From contig JAUIMM010000550.1 in NCBI GenBank assembly GCA_031769625.1, forward strand, positions 3,402,001 to 3,466,000: a DNA stretch of 64,000 bases. Direction: 5' to 3'. How positions within the stretch are numbered: the stretch's first letter is position 1; each line of letters starts with the position of its first letter. Positions 55,208-63,249 of the stretch are shown piece by piece. The notes under the pieces are model-generated. The model saw nothing but the letters and a program-made list of their open reading frames with translations, was not told where the DNA came from and made no database searches. The translations under genes were made by a program, and so were the position numbers. This DNA is from Taudactylus pleione (lineage: Eukaryota; Chordata; Amphibia; Anura; Myobatrachidae).

Positions 55208-56318
55208 TTAAGGTCACCTAATGACACCAAATTCTAATGAATAGTTTTTGTTGGAGGCCGCCTTTTAACATTAAAATGTGATTTATCATTTAAAAAAGAA
55301 TGCACTTGAAGTACACAGCTTAAACATTATAGAATACTGTTTAAGTTATAAAGAAAAAAGGAGAAGTGACCAACAGAATTATTAAAAGGGTAATTTGCTA
55401 TTTATTTTTGACTCTGTAGCCAGTGAGTCCCATGCAACTGTGTATAATATTAATTGGTGATATTGCTTGATGATCTGTCCGTAACTTTCAATCATTTGTA
55501 TTTGACAGCTGAATTCGAAGATATTGTGGCATCTAGTGAGGCACTGGCTCGGAACCAGCCTACAAACACTGAAGCTCAAGGGTCTTTTACATTCAGTGAA
55601 GAAACAGGAGTTCCTAACTCCAGCTGTTCTCCAAGTTCTGGAAAAGCGTTATCCCACCCTTGAAAACCTCCACCTCGAGGAAACGAGCCTCCGTTCTCTC
55701 AGCTACGACTGTTTACCTTCCACCTTGAAGACCCTGGAGCTGTCACAGTGTGAGATCCCACTAACCTGGTTCAAAGTGTCACCCACCAAAAACAAAACTG
55801 TCCCAAAATTGGAGAATCTTATTGTGAACAATGTGTCGTCATTCTCCAGCCACCATTTGGAAACCATTTGCAGTCAGTCAGCGCTTAAGACCCTCTACCT
55901 TTCAGGCACGTACAGAGTGAATGATGTAGGTATTCAGAAAGCAATTCCTTACCTTAAAGGATTAGAGCACTTAAAGCTGCACGATTGCAACATAACAGAC
56001 ATCACTCTGCACTTAATTGGCTGCCACTTGAAGCACTTACGGACCTTGGCTCTGACAGATTTCCGCTCTCTAACGGACGCTGGGCTGGCGTGCCTGTCCG
56101 GTGTTAAGTCACTGGAGAAGCTGTGGCTGGAGTACTGCTTCTGTTTTTCCTCAAACTCCATAATAGCTGTGTGTGTTAGCTTGCCCGCCCTAAACTATCT
56201 CAATCTCAATGGGATCTTTTTTGAGGCCAAAGGCATAGACGAGGTACGGAAAAGCCTCCCACATTGTGTGGTTACTAACTCATTCCCTGAAATGGATTCC
56301 ATGCTGAAGAGTAAATAA
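39904..56318 (+). CDS. fbxl12: F-box and leucine-rich repeat protein 12 (three coding exons)
   Basis: Coding exons 39904-40070, 45640-45712 and 55509-56318 join in frame to 349 residues and a TAA stop. Residues 34-79 are an F-box (LPDSVLLEVLSFLSVRD … VCKRWKRLV … LWRYVDLTPY) that matches mammalian FBXL12 closely; residues 81-349 are leucine-rich repeats (LPSTLKTLELSQCEI; LKTLYLSGTYRVND; LEHLKLHDCNI) ending with GLPHC-like SLPHCVV. F-box proteins bind SKP1 and present substrates to CUL1; FBXL12 is known from other species for CaMKI, CDK-inhibitor and Ku80 turnover, the last in Xenopus extracts. Human FBXL12 has 326 residues; here the N-terminus is about 27 longer, with further ATGs at codons 4 and 10. 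All introns obey GT-AG. Confidence 0.95.
40270..40408. mobile_element. Family B MITE in fbxl12 intron 1
   Basis: agataaagtaccaaccaatcagctcc … tgacaggttggttggcactttatct … ctccaagcgttgacaaatctccccc: right arm and both inner arms; the outermost left arm is lost. Confidence 0.7.
40409..40804. other. Intron 1 sequence, no gene
   Basis: A GC-rich patch near 40515-40665 may be repeat-derived (ccccttttctagtgaccacgcccc). Nothing further supported. Confidence 0.35.
40805..41289. mobile_element. Harbinger-like MITE with another MITE inside
   Basis: GGCCGCGATTCAATTCAGTG … CTTTGAATTGAATTGTGGCC, flanked by TAT on both sides (40802-40804, 41290-41292). Termini resemble family D (…ATTCAATT). The inner insertion is at 40995-41200. 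Confidence 0.8.
40995..41200. mobile_element. Nested Harbinger-like MITE, family E type
   Basis: GCTGGGTACACACTGACAGATATAT … ATATCTGTATAGTGTGTACCCAGC, with TAA on both sides (40992-40994, 41201-41203). About 205 bp. Confidence 0.8.
41290..41744. other. Intron 1 sequence, possibly decayed Tc1 upstream part
   Basis: Lies 5' of the recognisable transposase fragment in the same orientation, but I could not read a convincing protein here. Confidence 0.3.
41988..43391. mobile_element. Foldback-rich element inserted in the Tc1 transposase
   Basis: Follows ACTAA of the transposase and starts TGGTGTCCATACACAGTGAG, the style of family E ends; the right boundary is set only by where transposase homology resumes. 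It contains a strong hairpin (attggctgagaggcg…cgcctctctcagccaat, 42100-42137), a ccagcatgcggggg hairpin (42512-42560) and the 42600-43110 block shared with 21030-21560. Confidence 0.6.
42600..43110. repeat. Repeat block shared with 21030-21600
   Basis: The core (actatcaac…ccaggggtgctggggatagc…gggctatcagcc … ctggagaggggggacc) matches 21425-21570 in the same orientation. The flanking ~105-bp units (gtacaggggacccccacgtcgttggttccctgtatttaagcacaacc) match 21070-21325 in inverted orientation, as expected for a foldback element. Confidence 0.65.
43831..44030. other. Intron 1 sequence, no gene
   Basis: No supported feature. Confidence 0.3.
44031..44200. mobile_element. Palindromic MITE, family H
   Basis: accctacaacgtgacccgctccacc … gatgagaagg … ggtggaacgggtcatgttggagggt: the ends are inverted, and the inner gattgcagccacctgcg/acaggtggctgcaatc arms pair as well. 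The right half aligns with 62745-62838. Confidence 0.75.
44207..44521. mobile_element. Harbinger-like MITE, family E type
   Basis: AGGCACACATCCACTTGC … GCAAAGTGGATGTGTGCCT, flanked by TAA (44204-44206) and TAT (44522-44524). 315 bp, with inner ttgcacg…cgtgcaa pairs. Confidence 0.8.
44548..45427. mobile_element. Harbinger-like element, family D
   Basis: GGGACGGATTCAACTAGAGGCGAAAAGC … GCTTTCGCACTAATTGAATACGGGAC. The body shares ttaggaggggtgtccaaagggttctgaaccaagtccccac with 21640-22112 and 31436-31490. Boundaries accurate to a few bases. Confidence 0.65.
45640..45712 (+). CDS. fbxl12: fbxl12 coding exon 2
   Basis: The acceptor is tttgtaag|G; it completes Arg56 and encodes residues 57-80 (VCKRWKRLVLDKSLWRYVDL then TPYK), the second half of the F-box. 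The donor is ACAAG|GTCAGT. 73 bases. Intron 2 (45713-55508, 9796 bp, phase 0) follows. Confidence 0.95.
46042..46073. repeat. (TG)n(TA)n microsatellite
   Basis: ggtgtgtgtgtgtatatatata… in intron 2. Confidence 0.9.
46124..48957. mobile_element. Large hAT-like element in fbxl12 intron 2, with possible LTR inside
   Basis: Left end CAGGGCTTGACAAATATCGGTCGCC and right end TTGACAAAAATTTGTTGACCCCTG are roughly inverted; flanks ATCTAGAT/AGCTAAAT agree at 6 of 8. The left end also matches 49160 onward (ggtcgccatggcgacc). No transposase frame found over 2.8 kb. Pairing of these ends is a reasonable but unproven reading. Confidence 0.5.
47862..48413 (+). mobile_element. Possible solo LTR or LTR plus primer-binding site
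   Basis: Starts TGTTAAAGGTGAGC, holds a candidate TATA-like agataaaag (47955-47963), a polyadenylation signal AATAAA (48080-48085), and ends before tagTGGTGGCAGCG (48408-48420), a word that follows the LTR in many vertebrate Ty3/gypsy elements. The last 110 bp contain a repeated gtggttcc…gtg…gtaggagcc… motif. No gag or pol follows and no duplication was found, so this is tentative. Confidence 0.35.
49160..50273. mobile_element. hAT-like element with minisatellite, nested in the Tc1 left terminus
   Basis: CAGGGCTCGACAAAACC … AACATTTGTCAAGCCCTG. The flanks ctgtag and ctatatag fit a duplicated ctgtatag with a small loss on the left. It contains ggtcgccatggcgacc, gagacgtcattacgtctttccc, a splice donor (tcagGTAAGT, 49495) and the minisatellite. 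Same build as 19008-20514. Confidence 0.7.
49510..49970. repeat. Minisatellite of ggggcactgcatagggggactactactg units
   Basis: About 14 degenerate units, the same family as at 19530-20330, inside the hAT-like element. Confidence 0.85.
50440..50680 (+). pseudogene. Tc1-like transposase fragment
   Basis: Reads QDDNDPYHASRTTLN then VSRLDWPTQRPDLNPLK, the second and third catalytic regions of the Tc1 DDE domain; NPIENLW is changed to NPLKTSE. Frames break before and after. Confidence 0.75.
50764..51249. other. Intron 2 sequence, no gene
   Basis: AT-rich; no supported feature. Confidence 0.35.
51250..51845. mobile_element. Diverged family D-like element
   Basis: Starts agagatcaattcagttagcagcgag and contains tcattgggaggggtgtaccagagattctgcattgggtccc, the counterpart of the conserved family D segment. 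The right end (…ttaattgcaactg…gagttcggcc) is uncertain. Confidence 0.4.
51846..52808. other. Intron 2 sequence, no gene
   Basis: No supported feature; short frames here lack domains. Confidence 0.35.
52809..52949. mobile_element. Family B MITE in fbxl12 intron 2
   Basis: gggggtgatgtatcaaagcttggagagggataaag … ctttatgtctctccaagatttgatacatccc; arms inverted, centre ctgtcactttacagg. Confidence 0.8.
52950..53784. other. Intron 2 sequence, no gene
   Basis: No supported feature. Confidence 0.35.
53785..54066. mobile_element. hAT-like MITE, family A, in fbxl12 intron 2
   Basis: CATACATGCCTACTCTCCCAGG … AAGTAGGCAAGTATG; flanks gccagaag/accagaag agree at 7 of 8. 282 bp. Confidence 0.88.
54067..55152. 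other. Intron 2 sequence, no gene
   Basis: No supported feature; contains a splice-donor-like agGGTAAGTAT near 54408. Confidence 0.3.
55153..55205. repeat. (TA)n microsatellite
   Basis: About 26 TA units, roughly 300 bp upstream of fbxl12 exon 3. Confidence 0.97.
55509..56318 (+). CDS. fbxl12: fbxl12 coding exon 3 (LRR domain) and stop
   Basis: The acceptor is tatttgacag|CTG. 810 bases encode residues 81-349 and TAA at 56316-56318. It starts LNSKILWHLVRHWLGTSLQT, the counterpart of the region after the F-box in FBXL12. The open frame extends upstream only to the acceptor; the ATG-less first 15 bases are exon, not intron. All leucine-rich repeats are in this single exon. Confidence 0.96.
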   Translation: MNSKILWHLVRHWLGTSLQTLKLKGLLHSVKKQEFLTPAVLQVLEKRYPTLENLHLEETSLRSLSYDCLPSTLKTLELSQCEIPLTWFKVSPTKNKTVPKLENLIVNNVSSFSSHHLETICSQSALKTLYLSGTYRVNDVGIQKAIPYLKGLEHLKLHDCNITDITLHLIGCHLKHLRTLALTDFRSLTDAGLACLSGVKSLEKLWLEYCFCFSSNSIIAVCVSLPALNYLNLNGIFFEAKGIDEVRKSLPHCVVTNSFPEMDSMLKSK

Positions 56319-57355
56319 AAGCCATGACGAGCTGATCTAGTGAGAAGCTGTGCAGCTCTTATCTTACGCGCAGCATTCTAGAATGGGCTTATATCTAACA
56401 CATGCAGGGTCATAGCCACCTATAGTGACCATAAGCCTTCATTTCTTGTAGATGTATGTACCTACGATGAATGAATTCCGCTTTACAACTGATGACACCA
56501 GTTCTAGTGAGGTCCCCATCATGATCTACGTATTTATTAACCCAATAGTCGCCCTTTGGATCCATGAGCTCTTTCTACCATGTCTTCATTTACTTCACTT
56601 AAATGTAGGCTTCTCCTTACAAATCTATGGTATTGTGTCTTCTCCAACACTGGGTAGATGACTCATTAAGGGGGGTTCCCAAGTTTTGGGCACTGCAAAT
56701 TTTAGTAAAGCTATATCTGGTTATTTATACTGCTAATGTAATTCACAGATTATATAATTGAATGTTAATGGTGCTTATCAGAGCAATTGGGGTTTGAGTT
56801 ACGGCTGTGTTGGTAGTTGGTGTAATTTCCACTATGCACTTCAGACCTGTCAATGCAAAGCAGAACCTTGGCCTGTCACTGGTTCCAAGCACTGTGCATA
56901 GGTGACTGGTGTGTTGTAATGAGGTTATCCACTTTAGCGTGCGTCTAAATCAACCTTTTCCCATTAAACGGACTGTGGCATAGTTCCTCCCTTGGGGACC
57001 CCACACCTCTGCCAGTCCCTTTAGGAGCTCTTTGGGTTTCTGGAGCAGAAGAGATCTTACCCTAGTGAATGACAGCAGTCTGCTGACTGCAGGAGGAGGA
57101 TTAGGGGAACCGGACCAAAGTCCTGTTATTGGGAACGAGGAAGATATGGGCACATTACTATTGAGGGCAAACCTTTTTACGAACACTGCAGGGACTTTTT
57201 GTAGAAGACGAGGATAATAATGATAGTCATAGGAATAGTAATGGTGTACAAAATCTTTTCCTGTTATCGTATGGTTAGTTTGACATGTATATATTTGTAA
57301 ATGTGACAACTTGCCTGATGTTTACGGTTCTCCAATAAACAGGACCTTCTGCCTT
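56319..57355 (+). other. fbxl12: Probable fbxl12 3' UTR
   Basis: No repeats recognised between the stop codon and the AATAAA at 57334, in contrast to the introns, as expected for transcribed UTR. The length is inferred from the poly(A) signal only. Confidence 0.5.
57334..57339 (+). terminator. fbxl12: Candidate fbxl12 polyadenylation signal
   Basis: AATAAA followed by a GT-rich stretch (ggagtatgtttggcatgg) 25-40 bases on. An AATAAA also overlaps the stop region (56314-56319) but is too close to the coding end to be the main site. Confidence 0.6.
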
Positions 57356-57511
57356 GGCATGGCATAGGAGTATGTTTGGCATGGCATAGGAGTATTTAAA
57401 GTTATTTGATGTTTATTTCCTTTTTTGCTGTTTGACTAAAATTCTACAGGGATTGTTATTAGCACTTCAGTAGTGTTTACCAGCCGTTAGGTCGTTATGC
57501 CAGAATGCACT

Positions 57512-58200
57512 TACACTACAGGGCCAAATGGATGTGGAATTATTGTGTTTGGCCATTTCAGCCACACCCATTGCTAATGGGTGCATAACTCAGGCAGACA
57601 GACATGCAGTCTCCATGGTCATACAGTAGCTGTAGGAAGTACCGTAGTGAAGAGCTCAGTGATTTGAACGTAGCACTGTCGTAGGTGCCACCTTTCCAGC
57701 CAATCTTTCAGACCTGATAGATCTACTCAGGTCATCTGGAAGTGATGTTATAGTGAAGTGGGAATATCAGCTCAGCCCTAAGCCACAAAGTGATGGCTCA
57801 CACAAACTCACTAATGCATGTAATGACATTCTGGAGCATTGTGTGCTTCCAGCTTTGTGGCAAATCTTTCCTGCTTCAGCATGAAAATGTCCTGTGCACA
57901 CAAAGCCCGGTCAGTCAAAAAGTGGTTCTCCAAGTTTGGTGTGGAAAACCTGACTGGCTTGCATAGAGCCCTGACCTTCCAAATGCACCAAGCACCTTAG
58001 GGATGGCTGTATGAATGGGAATTCCCACAGCGGTGTCCTGAAATGTAATGAGAAGCCTTCACAAAAGAGTGGAGGCCCTTCTAAGAACAGAGGGGGGAAA
58101 ACTCCATATTAATGCCCATTATTTTGAAATGGAGTTCAACAAGCACATATGGGTGCGAGGTTTAGGTGACCACATCACATACCTTTGGCAATGTAGTGTA
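57512..58200 (+). mobile_element. Tc1/mariner-type element, internally deleted
   Basis: TACACTACAGGGCCAAATGGATGTGG … CACATACCTTTGGCAATGTAGTGTA; the ends are inverted and start and end with TA. The inside shows a transposase 3' part (about 58040-58140, RSLHKRVEALLRTEGGKLHI) and upstream fragments in other frames. 689 bp against about 1.6 kb for an intact Tc1, so deleted and inactive. Confidence 0.8.
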
Positions 58201-58534
58201 TGTAGTTCTGGTAAAGGACAAATTAAATCAGCAATCCCTCATAGCTTTTTGTTTTTCTTTATTTTCTCTTTATAGCAAGTTAACTACCTTTTTGAAGCAT
58301 GCATCTGATTAGGAATTGTAGAAGGATAACTAAGAGAGGACTATCTCCTTTATATAATTTCTTTGGAGGGAAACTGAGTATAGCTACTAGTCAGTCTGCT
58401 ACACATACTGTACACAGGCTCTCACCATGTCATGTGATGTAAGGGGGGGAGGGGTTACATTTGCCAATGGACACAGAGTTCAAAGTGATGTTCCAGAGCC
58501 CCTCTGTTCACTGCACCGCATGCCCAGCAGCTGT
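58201..58534. other. No gene recognised
   Basis: No supported feature. Confidence 0.35.
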
Positions 58535-58925
58535 GGGCCTGATTCAGCACGGATCGCAAGTGTTTGGGGGCGGTGACGGGGGAGCGGTTTCTGAAACGCA
58601 GGCGTGCCTGTCTGTTTGAACGCCGTTGCATGGGCGAGCATAAATTAGCCACTGCGATTGCCTACGAAACTTGAGAGCCTTCTGCGTACGACAAGACTTG
58701 CAGTTTCTGCGACGGTTCTGAGCTGCTGTAATTGTGCGTGACGAACCGATGTGCTTCGATGTTACCGATGTATACGCAGGACTGCGAGGTTTTACGGATG
58801 TGAGAAAGCAGTAGTGGGAGTCTATGCTGGCTGAGCGGTGGCAGACATTAGCATATTTTTGCAGCTGCATTGCGTGCGATAACATAGCTGCGGTCGCAAT
58901 TGCGATCCATTGCTGAATCAGGCCC
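58535..58925. mobile_element. Harbinger-like MITE, family C
   Basis: GGGCCTGATTCAGCACGGATCGC … GCGATCCATTGCTGAATCAGGCCC, flanked by TGT on both sides (58532-58534, 58926-58928). 391 bp. Confidence 0.88.
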
Positions 58926-60003
58926 TGTGTTTACCATGGTAGTCACATGATGCTGTGGAAAAAGCAGAATGGTCAATAGTTAATACTAGTAGTCTTTAAC
59001 TCTTAACTGGCTAATATTTTTTCCAAAAACTGTCGATAAATTGTCGGGGGTTTGTTCATGATTGAATTAGGTCATCTATTTATAAATTTTCGAACACAAT
59101 TTTATTAAAATAAAAATATATATTTTTTAATATACATCATTAATATAATTTTTTTTTTTAATATTGATCAACTGTGTATCAAAAACTTTGCCTTTCCCCA
59201 GCGGCTGCTCCTTGAGCAGCTGCTGGGTAAACAGGTACGCTGGGGTTGGGGCTCAGGGCTGCTTAATTTTAATTTCCCCAGCATCTGCTCCTCTCTAAAA
59301 CCGCTGGGTGGGTGCTACCAGGTTGCCCTATCAACAGTGATCGGGCTGCATGACAGACACTGGGGAGGGCGCAAGGATGCAGAGGGGGCCTGGAGGTCCC
59401 TATGAGATTGGCGGCTGCTGGAAAATGATCTTCCGGAAGCTGCCCGGTGGGTGTTTCTGACTGGTCGCAAACTATGTGACCACGCCAGGTAAGTGGTTAA
59501 GAAGCAAACCAAAAGTTAATTAAGAACCTGCTTCTTACAGCTTGCCACGGTGGTTTGTATTTTAAACAAAAAAACAGAATTATCATGGGAATTCTGCTTT
59601 AAAACCTAACCAAACATAAATAATTAGATTCTGTAGTAGAGAGTGATCTCCACACTTGTGCCTCCAGCAGGAAAGTATAAAGGTTATCCCAAGAACAAGA
59701 ATATTGATTTTCCAAAATAAAAGTATAACCTTTTAAGTCCAAGGCAATAAAACTTGATAGAGAGGATATCTACAAGCCCCAAACACCCTCCATACCCCAC
59801 ACTGACCGTATACCAACATTCTGGTTCTTACTAAAGGTCTCTCAGCAGACCAAATGTTGGAATAAATGACCATTTATACTTCTCCCTTGTTCCCATTTTG
59901 CGAAAATTCTCAAGCAACCCATAAATTATGTCTGGAGGCGGTGAGCAATAATCTTTACTTTTGATTTTGTTATGTACTAGCTGATCTACCCGGTTTTTAT
60001 TTA
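58926..60003. other. No gene recognised
   Basis: A GC-rich block near 59195-59470 (ccccagcggctgctccttgagcagctgctggg) may be repeat-derived. No gene supported. Confidence 0.35.
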
Positions 60004-60178
60004 GGGGTAAATTTACTAAGATGGGAGTTCTATTAAGAAGTGATGTTGCCCAAAGCAACCAATCAGATTCTACTTCTCATTTATCTAGCACCGTCTAGAA
60101 GATAATACCTGGAATCTGATTTGTTGCTATGGGCAACATCACTTCCTAATAGAACTCCCATCTTAGTAAATTTACCCC
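60004..60178. mobile_element. Near-perfect palindromic MITE, family B-like
   Basis: GGGGTAAATTTACTAAGATGG … CCATCTTAGTAAATTTACCCC, flanked by TTA on both sides (60001-60003, 60179-60181). The two 80-base arms pair almost throughout, with a short loop at tagcaccgtctagaag. Matches 32079-32556. Confidence 0.92.
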
Positions 60179-60199
60179 TTACTGTTTCCATTTCCATCT

Positions 60200-60515
60200 C
60201 ACCTCTCCACATTAATCCTTCACCTCTATAGTAATTCATCACTGCTATAGTAAGACATTACCTTCCCTCACCTGTGTAGTAACAGAATTCCATCCCTCGC
60301 CCATTTTGTAAGACATTCGACATTCCCCTCCCTCACCTGTGTAGAAATACAATCCCTCCCTCACACATAGAAACACATTACCCTCACTCACACCTGTAGT
60401 AACACATTCCCTTCCATCGCCCATGTTGTAACATACCCTTCCTTCACCCTGTAGAAACACATTTGACAATCTCCCTCACCTGTGTAGTAACACATTCCCC
60501 TACCTCACTATTCAA
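60200..60515. repeat. Degenerate ~30-40-bp minisatellite
   Basis: cctcacctgtgtagtaacacattccc-type units repeat about eight times (60264, 60333, 60386, 60475 among others). Confidence 0.75.
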
Positions 60516-61010
60516 ATAAGGGAACCACACCAACTGCCAGTGATGTTTGGCAGCACTTGAGGTGACAGTTGGTGTTTTGAATTCTGAACTGTGCTACAGC
60601 CACGATGAGACAGTCAGGCAGGACATTGCACAGGGGGAGAAACATTTTGGCCCTTTTTACCCCCTTTGGAGTCGAATTTTAAAAAATTCCTTCTTAGTAG
60701 ACACCTACGTTATGGAAGGAACATACTCCCCGATTTTCATGTTTCTTGGTCCAGGGGTTTGGGCTGGGCATTGATGAGTCAGTAAGTCAGGACATCTGAT
60801 TTTATATATGTATATATAGATATGGAATGTCTTCTAGTATGCCCTTCCGCTGTGAAATCAGTGCTCCACACAGGCTGCAGTGGAAAGGATCTGCCATTAT
60901 GCCATTTCTGCCTTTCAACATGAATCCTATGGTGATTACTAATGATTCTTGAACTATATTTTATGTCAGCTGGCTGCAGATGCATTACTCCATTACTGCC
61001 TCTTCTCTAA
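60516..61010. other. No gene recognised
   Basis: No supported feature. Confidence 0.35.
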
Positions 61011-61337
61011 AGGCCCCCATACATGGTGCGATATGCACCTTGCGACACAACGGTTGTTCCGATGGCCGACATATTGGGCGGTCCCCACACACTGAGAGAT
61101 CTGCTGCCCGACCGCCCGATATGCCGGCAATCCCCTCCCCCACCCGTATAGCGCTGCATGGGATCGTACATTGCATCCCCAGGTCAAGTGAACATGCAGT
61201 AAGATCTGGAGTGCGATGTACGACCCCACAGGAGCGTGCACTGGTCGATATCATGCCCACACACGGTACGATATAGCAGCGATATCGTACTAATCCGTCG
61301 GATCGGCAGCTACATCGCACCGTGTATGAGGGGACCT
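61011..61337. mobile_element. Harbinger-like MITE, family E type, perfect TAA duplication
   Basis: AGGCCCCCATACATGGTGCGAT … ATCGCACCGTGTATGAGGGGACCT, flanked by TAA (61008-61010, 61338-61340). 327 bp. Confidence 0.9.
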
Positions 61338-62536
61338 TAACTTTCATCCTCTATTAAGCCCAGATTCAATTAAGAGTTCCTCGGTAGGAACTTTGACTAA
61401 CCAAATATTGTTAACATAAGCTTGTGAACCTAGTATGTATCATACCATACAGCACAAGCTGTGCTGGTTGTTAGTACATATATCAGTTGGGACTCTGTAT
61501 TCTTTTAACGGGTTAGCAGTACTGATTCACTATAGTGATGGTGTGCCAGTAAAACCGAGTCACTTAGGCGTTTGTATTTTTGCTGTTCGGCTTGGTACAG
61601 CGTTTGTCCAGTGAGGTTTAGAGATTTCGGTAGTGTTCCCTGCAACATAAAGGTTACTGCACTTTATTTCTGTCCCCCCATTTTCTTCTCTCCTTTAGTT
61701 CATGAAAGATCCGGTTCTGACTATATAATTATATAAAAATATAATGTAAACTAACTTCTGTAATACATTTTTCAATTTTTTTTTTTTTTTCTATTTTCCC
61801 TACATTGTTACTGTACTTTGCGCTTTAGAATAAGATATTATTTTTAAATGCTTCTTTTAAACTTTAATATATTGACATTTATTTTTTCAGAATATATATT
61901 TAATGCAGCCGTATATTTAACTTAATATTTTTTTCCTACCTTAACCTTATATTGAGATTGTTTTTATGCTTGTCGAAAAGTATAACTGACCGTTTTTACT
62001 TTCTGCACTTTCTTGTGACATCATAGAAGGTGTGTGCAGCCATTTTGAGCCTCATGATTCAGCTATATCCCAGATGTTTGGTGAATAGAAACTATTTTTT
62101 CACTGTTTTCAGCTCTCAAAATGGCTGCCTGGATGGTGTGCAGGTAATTAATACACTTGAAGGAATTTCACCATGTACCTGTATTTTATTTTATTATTAT
62201 TTTAATTTGTGTGTTTCTAGCTAAATGTCTGCATATCTTGTATTATTTAAAAATAAAAAAACCTGATGTATTTAAACAAACAAAAAAATCTGCTGCAAAG
62301 ATTTTGCTTTAATAAATGTTTGTTTTGCATTAGCGGGGATCTGATTTTCTATCTCTTTATACTCATGGCTGCTTGTTTGACCTTGTGAGTTAATACATGT
62401 GAAAATTATAGCAGGTGAATAAATGTGTAACTACCTTTCTAGCATGTGGGGTGAGGGGGGTGGGGGTGTTGCCCCACTTTAAAATTATTTGTGAGGGGTT
62501 TTATATACATGGGGGTGGATATTTGTAGACAATGAC
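61338..62536. other. No gene recognised
   Basis: AT-rich. Contains an inverted repeat CAGCCATTTTGAG (62038-62050) / CTCAAAATGGCTG (about 62115-62127). No supported gene. Confidence 0.35.
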
Positions 62537-62838
62537 TTACCCTCCAACATGACCCGTTCCACCAGGTACAAAATGCTCTGCTCCTGGACTTCCCTTTGCC
62601 CTTATGCATTGCCCCCTGGCTGAAGTAGTGCCCCCAGACTGGTCCCTTATGTAGTGCCCCCAGGCTTAAATAGTGCCCCCAGACCGGCCCCTTATGCAAT
62701 GTACAATTGCAGTCACCTGTGTTGAAGTAGTTAACTGATGAGAGGTGTTTCACCACAGGTGACTGCAATCGTACATTAGGTGGGAAGTCCAGGAGCAGAG
62801 CATCTTGTACCTAATGGAACGGTCATGTTGGAGGGTCT
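62537..62838. mobile_element. Palindromic MITE, family H, with inserted repeat
   Basis: accctccaacatgacccgttccaccaggtacaaaatgctctgctcctggacttccc … gggaagtccaggagcagagcatcttgtacctaatggaacggtcatgttggagggt: inverted arms. The left arm is followed by a ~104-bp segment (62598-62701) not present in the copy at 44031. Confidence 0.8.
62598..62701 (-). repeat. Segment of the 63.6-63.8 kb minisatellite in inverted orientation
   Basis: Its reverse complement (cattgcataaggggccggtctgggggcactatttaagcctggggg…) aligns with 63661-63785. Copies lie about 1 kb apart. Confidence 0.8.
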
Positions 62839-63249
62839 GCAATGGTGGGTGGTAGGGCTCTGCCACTGGGAATCTATTACCACAAGGGGATGGGAAATAA
62901 GCTATTGGGGTTCTGTTGCTCCTGGGGGATCTGTTAATACTCAGGGGTGGGAGGGTACAATTACAGTGGGGAACTATAGAGATTACATTTTTTTTTTTTC
63001 CAATAACATCTTTAGATACATTTTTAATAATATATTCTAAATTGAATTTTTTCTTTTCTTCTAAATTACAATTTCTGAGCGGTTTTGGGGGAAAAAAATT
63101 GCCAGTTAAGTGGTTAATGGTTTTTTCTTGCATTACTTGGTATGCTTTGGATAATATTTAGCTTGGATGGGAGATTTCAGGCACTTCCACAAACCCATAG
63201 CACTATAAATGTAATGTTATTTAGAGGGAGATGTATTAAGCCTTCTAAA
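62839..63249. other. No gene recognised
   Basis: No supported feature. Confidence 0.35.

Noticed and set aside
55524..56318. Start of the LRR protein at 55524
   Set aside because: There is no ATG there (TTG); the frame extends to a splice acceptor at 55508, and upstream exons with an F-box join in frame.
61338..62330. Possible additional exon near 62037-62150 (inverted repeat followed by a donor-like word)
   Set aside because: No acceptor, no homologous protein, and an inverted repeat better explained as a MITE remnant.
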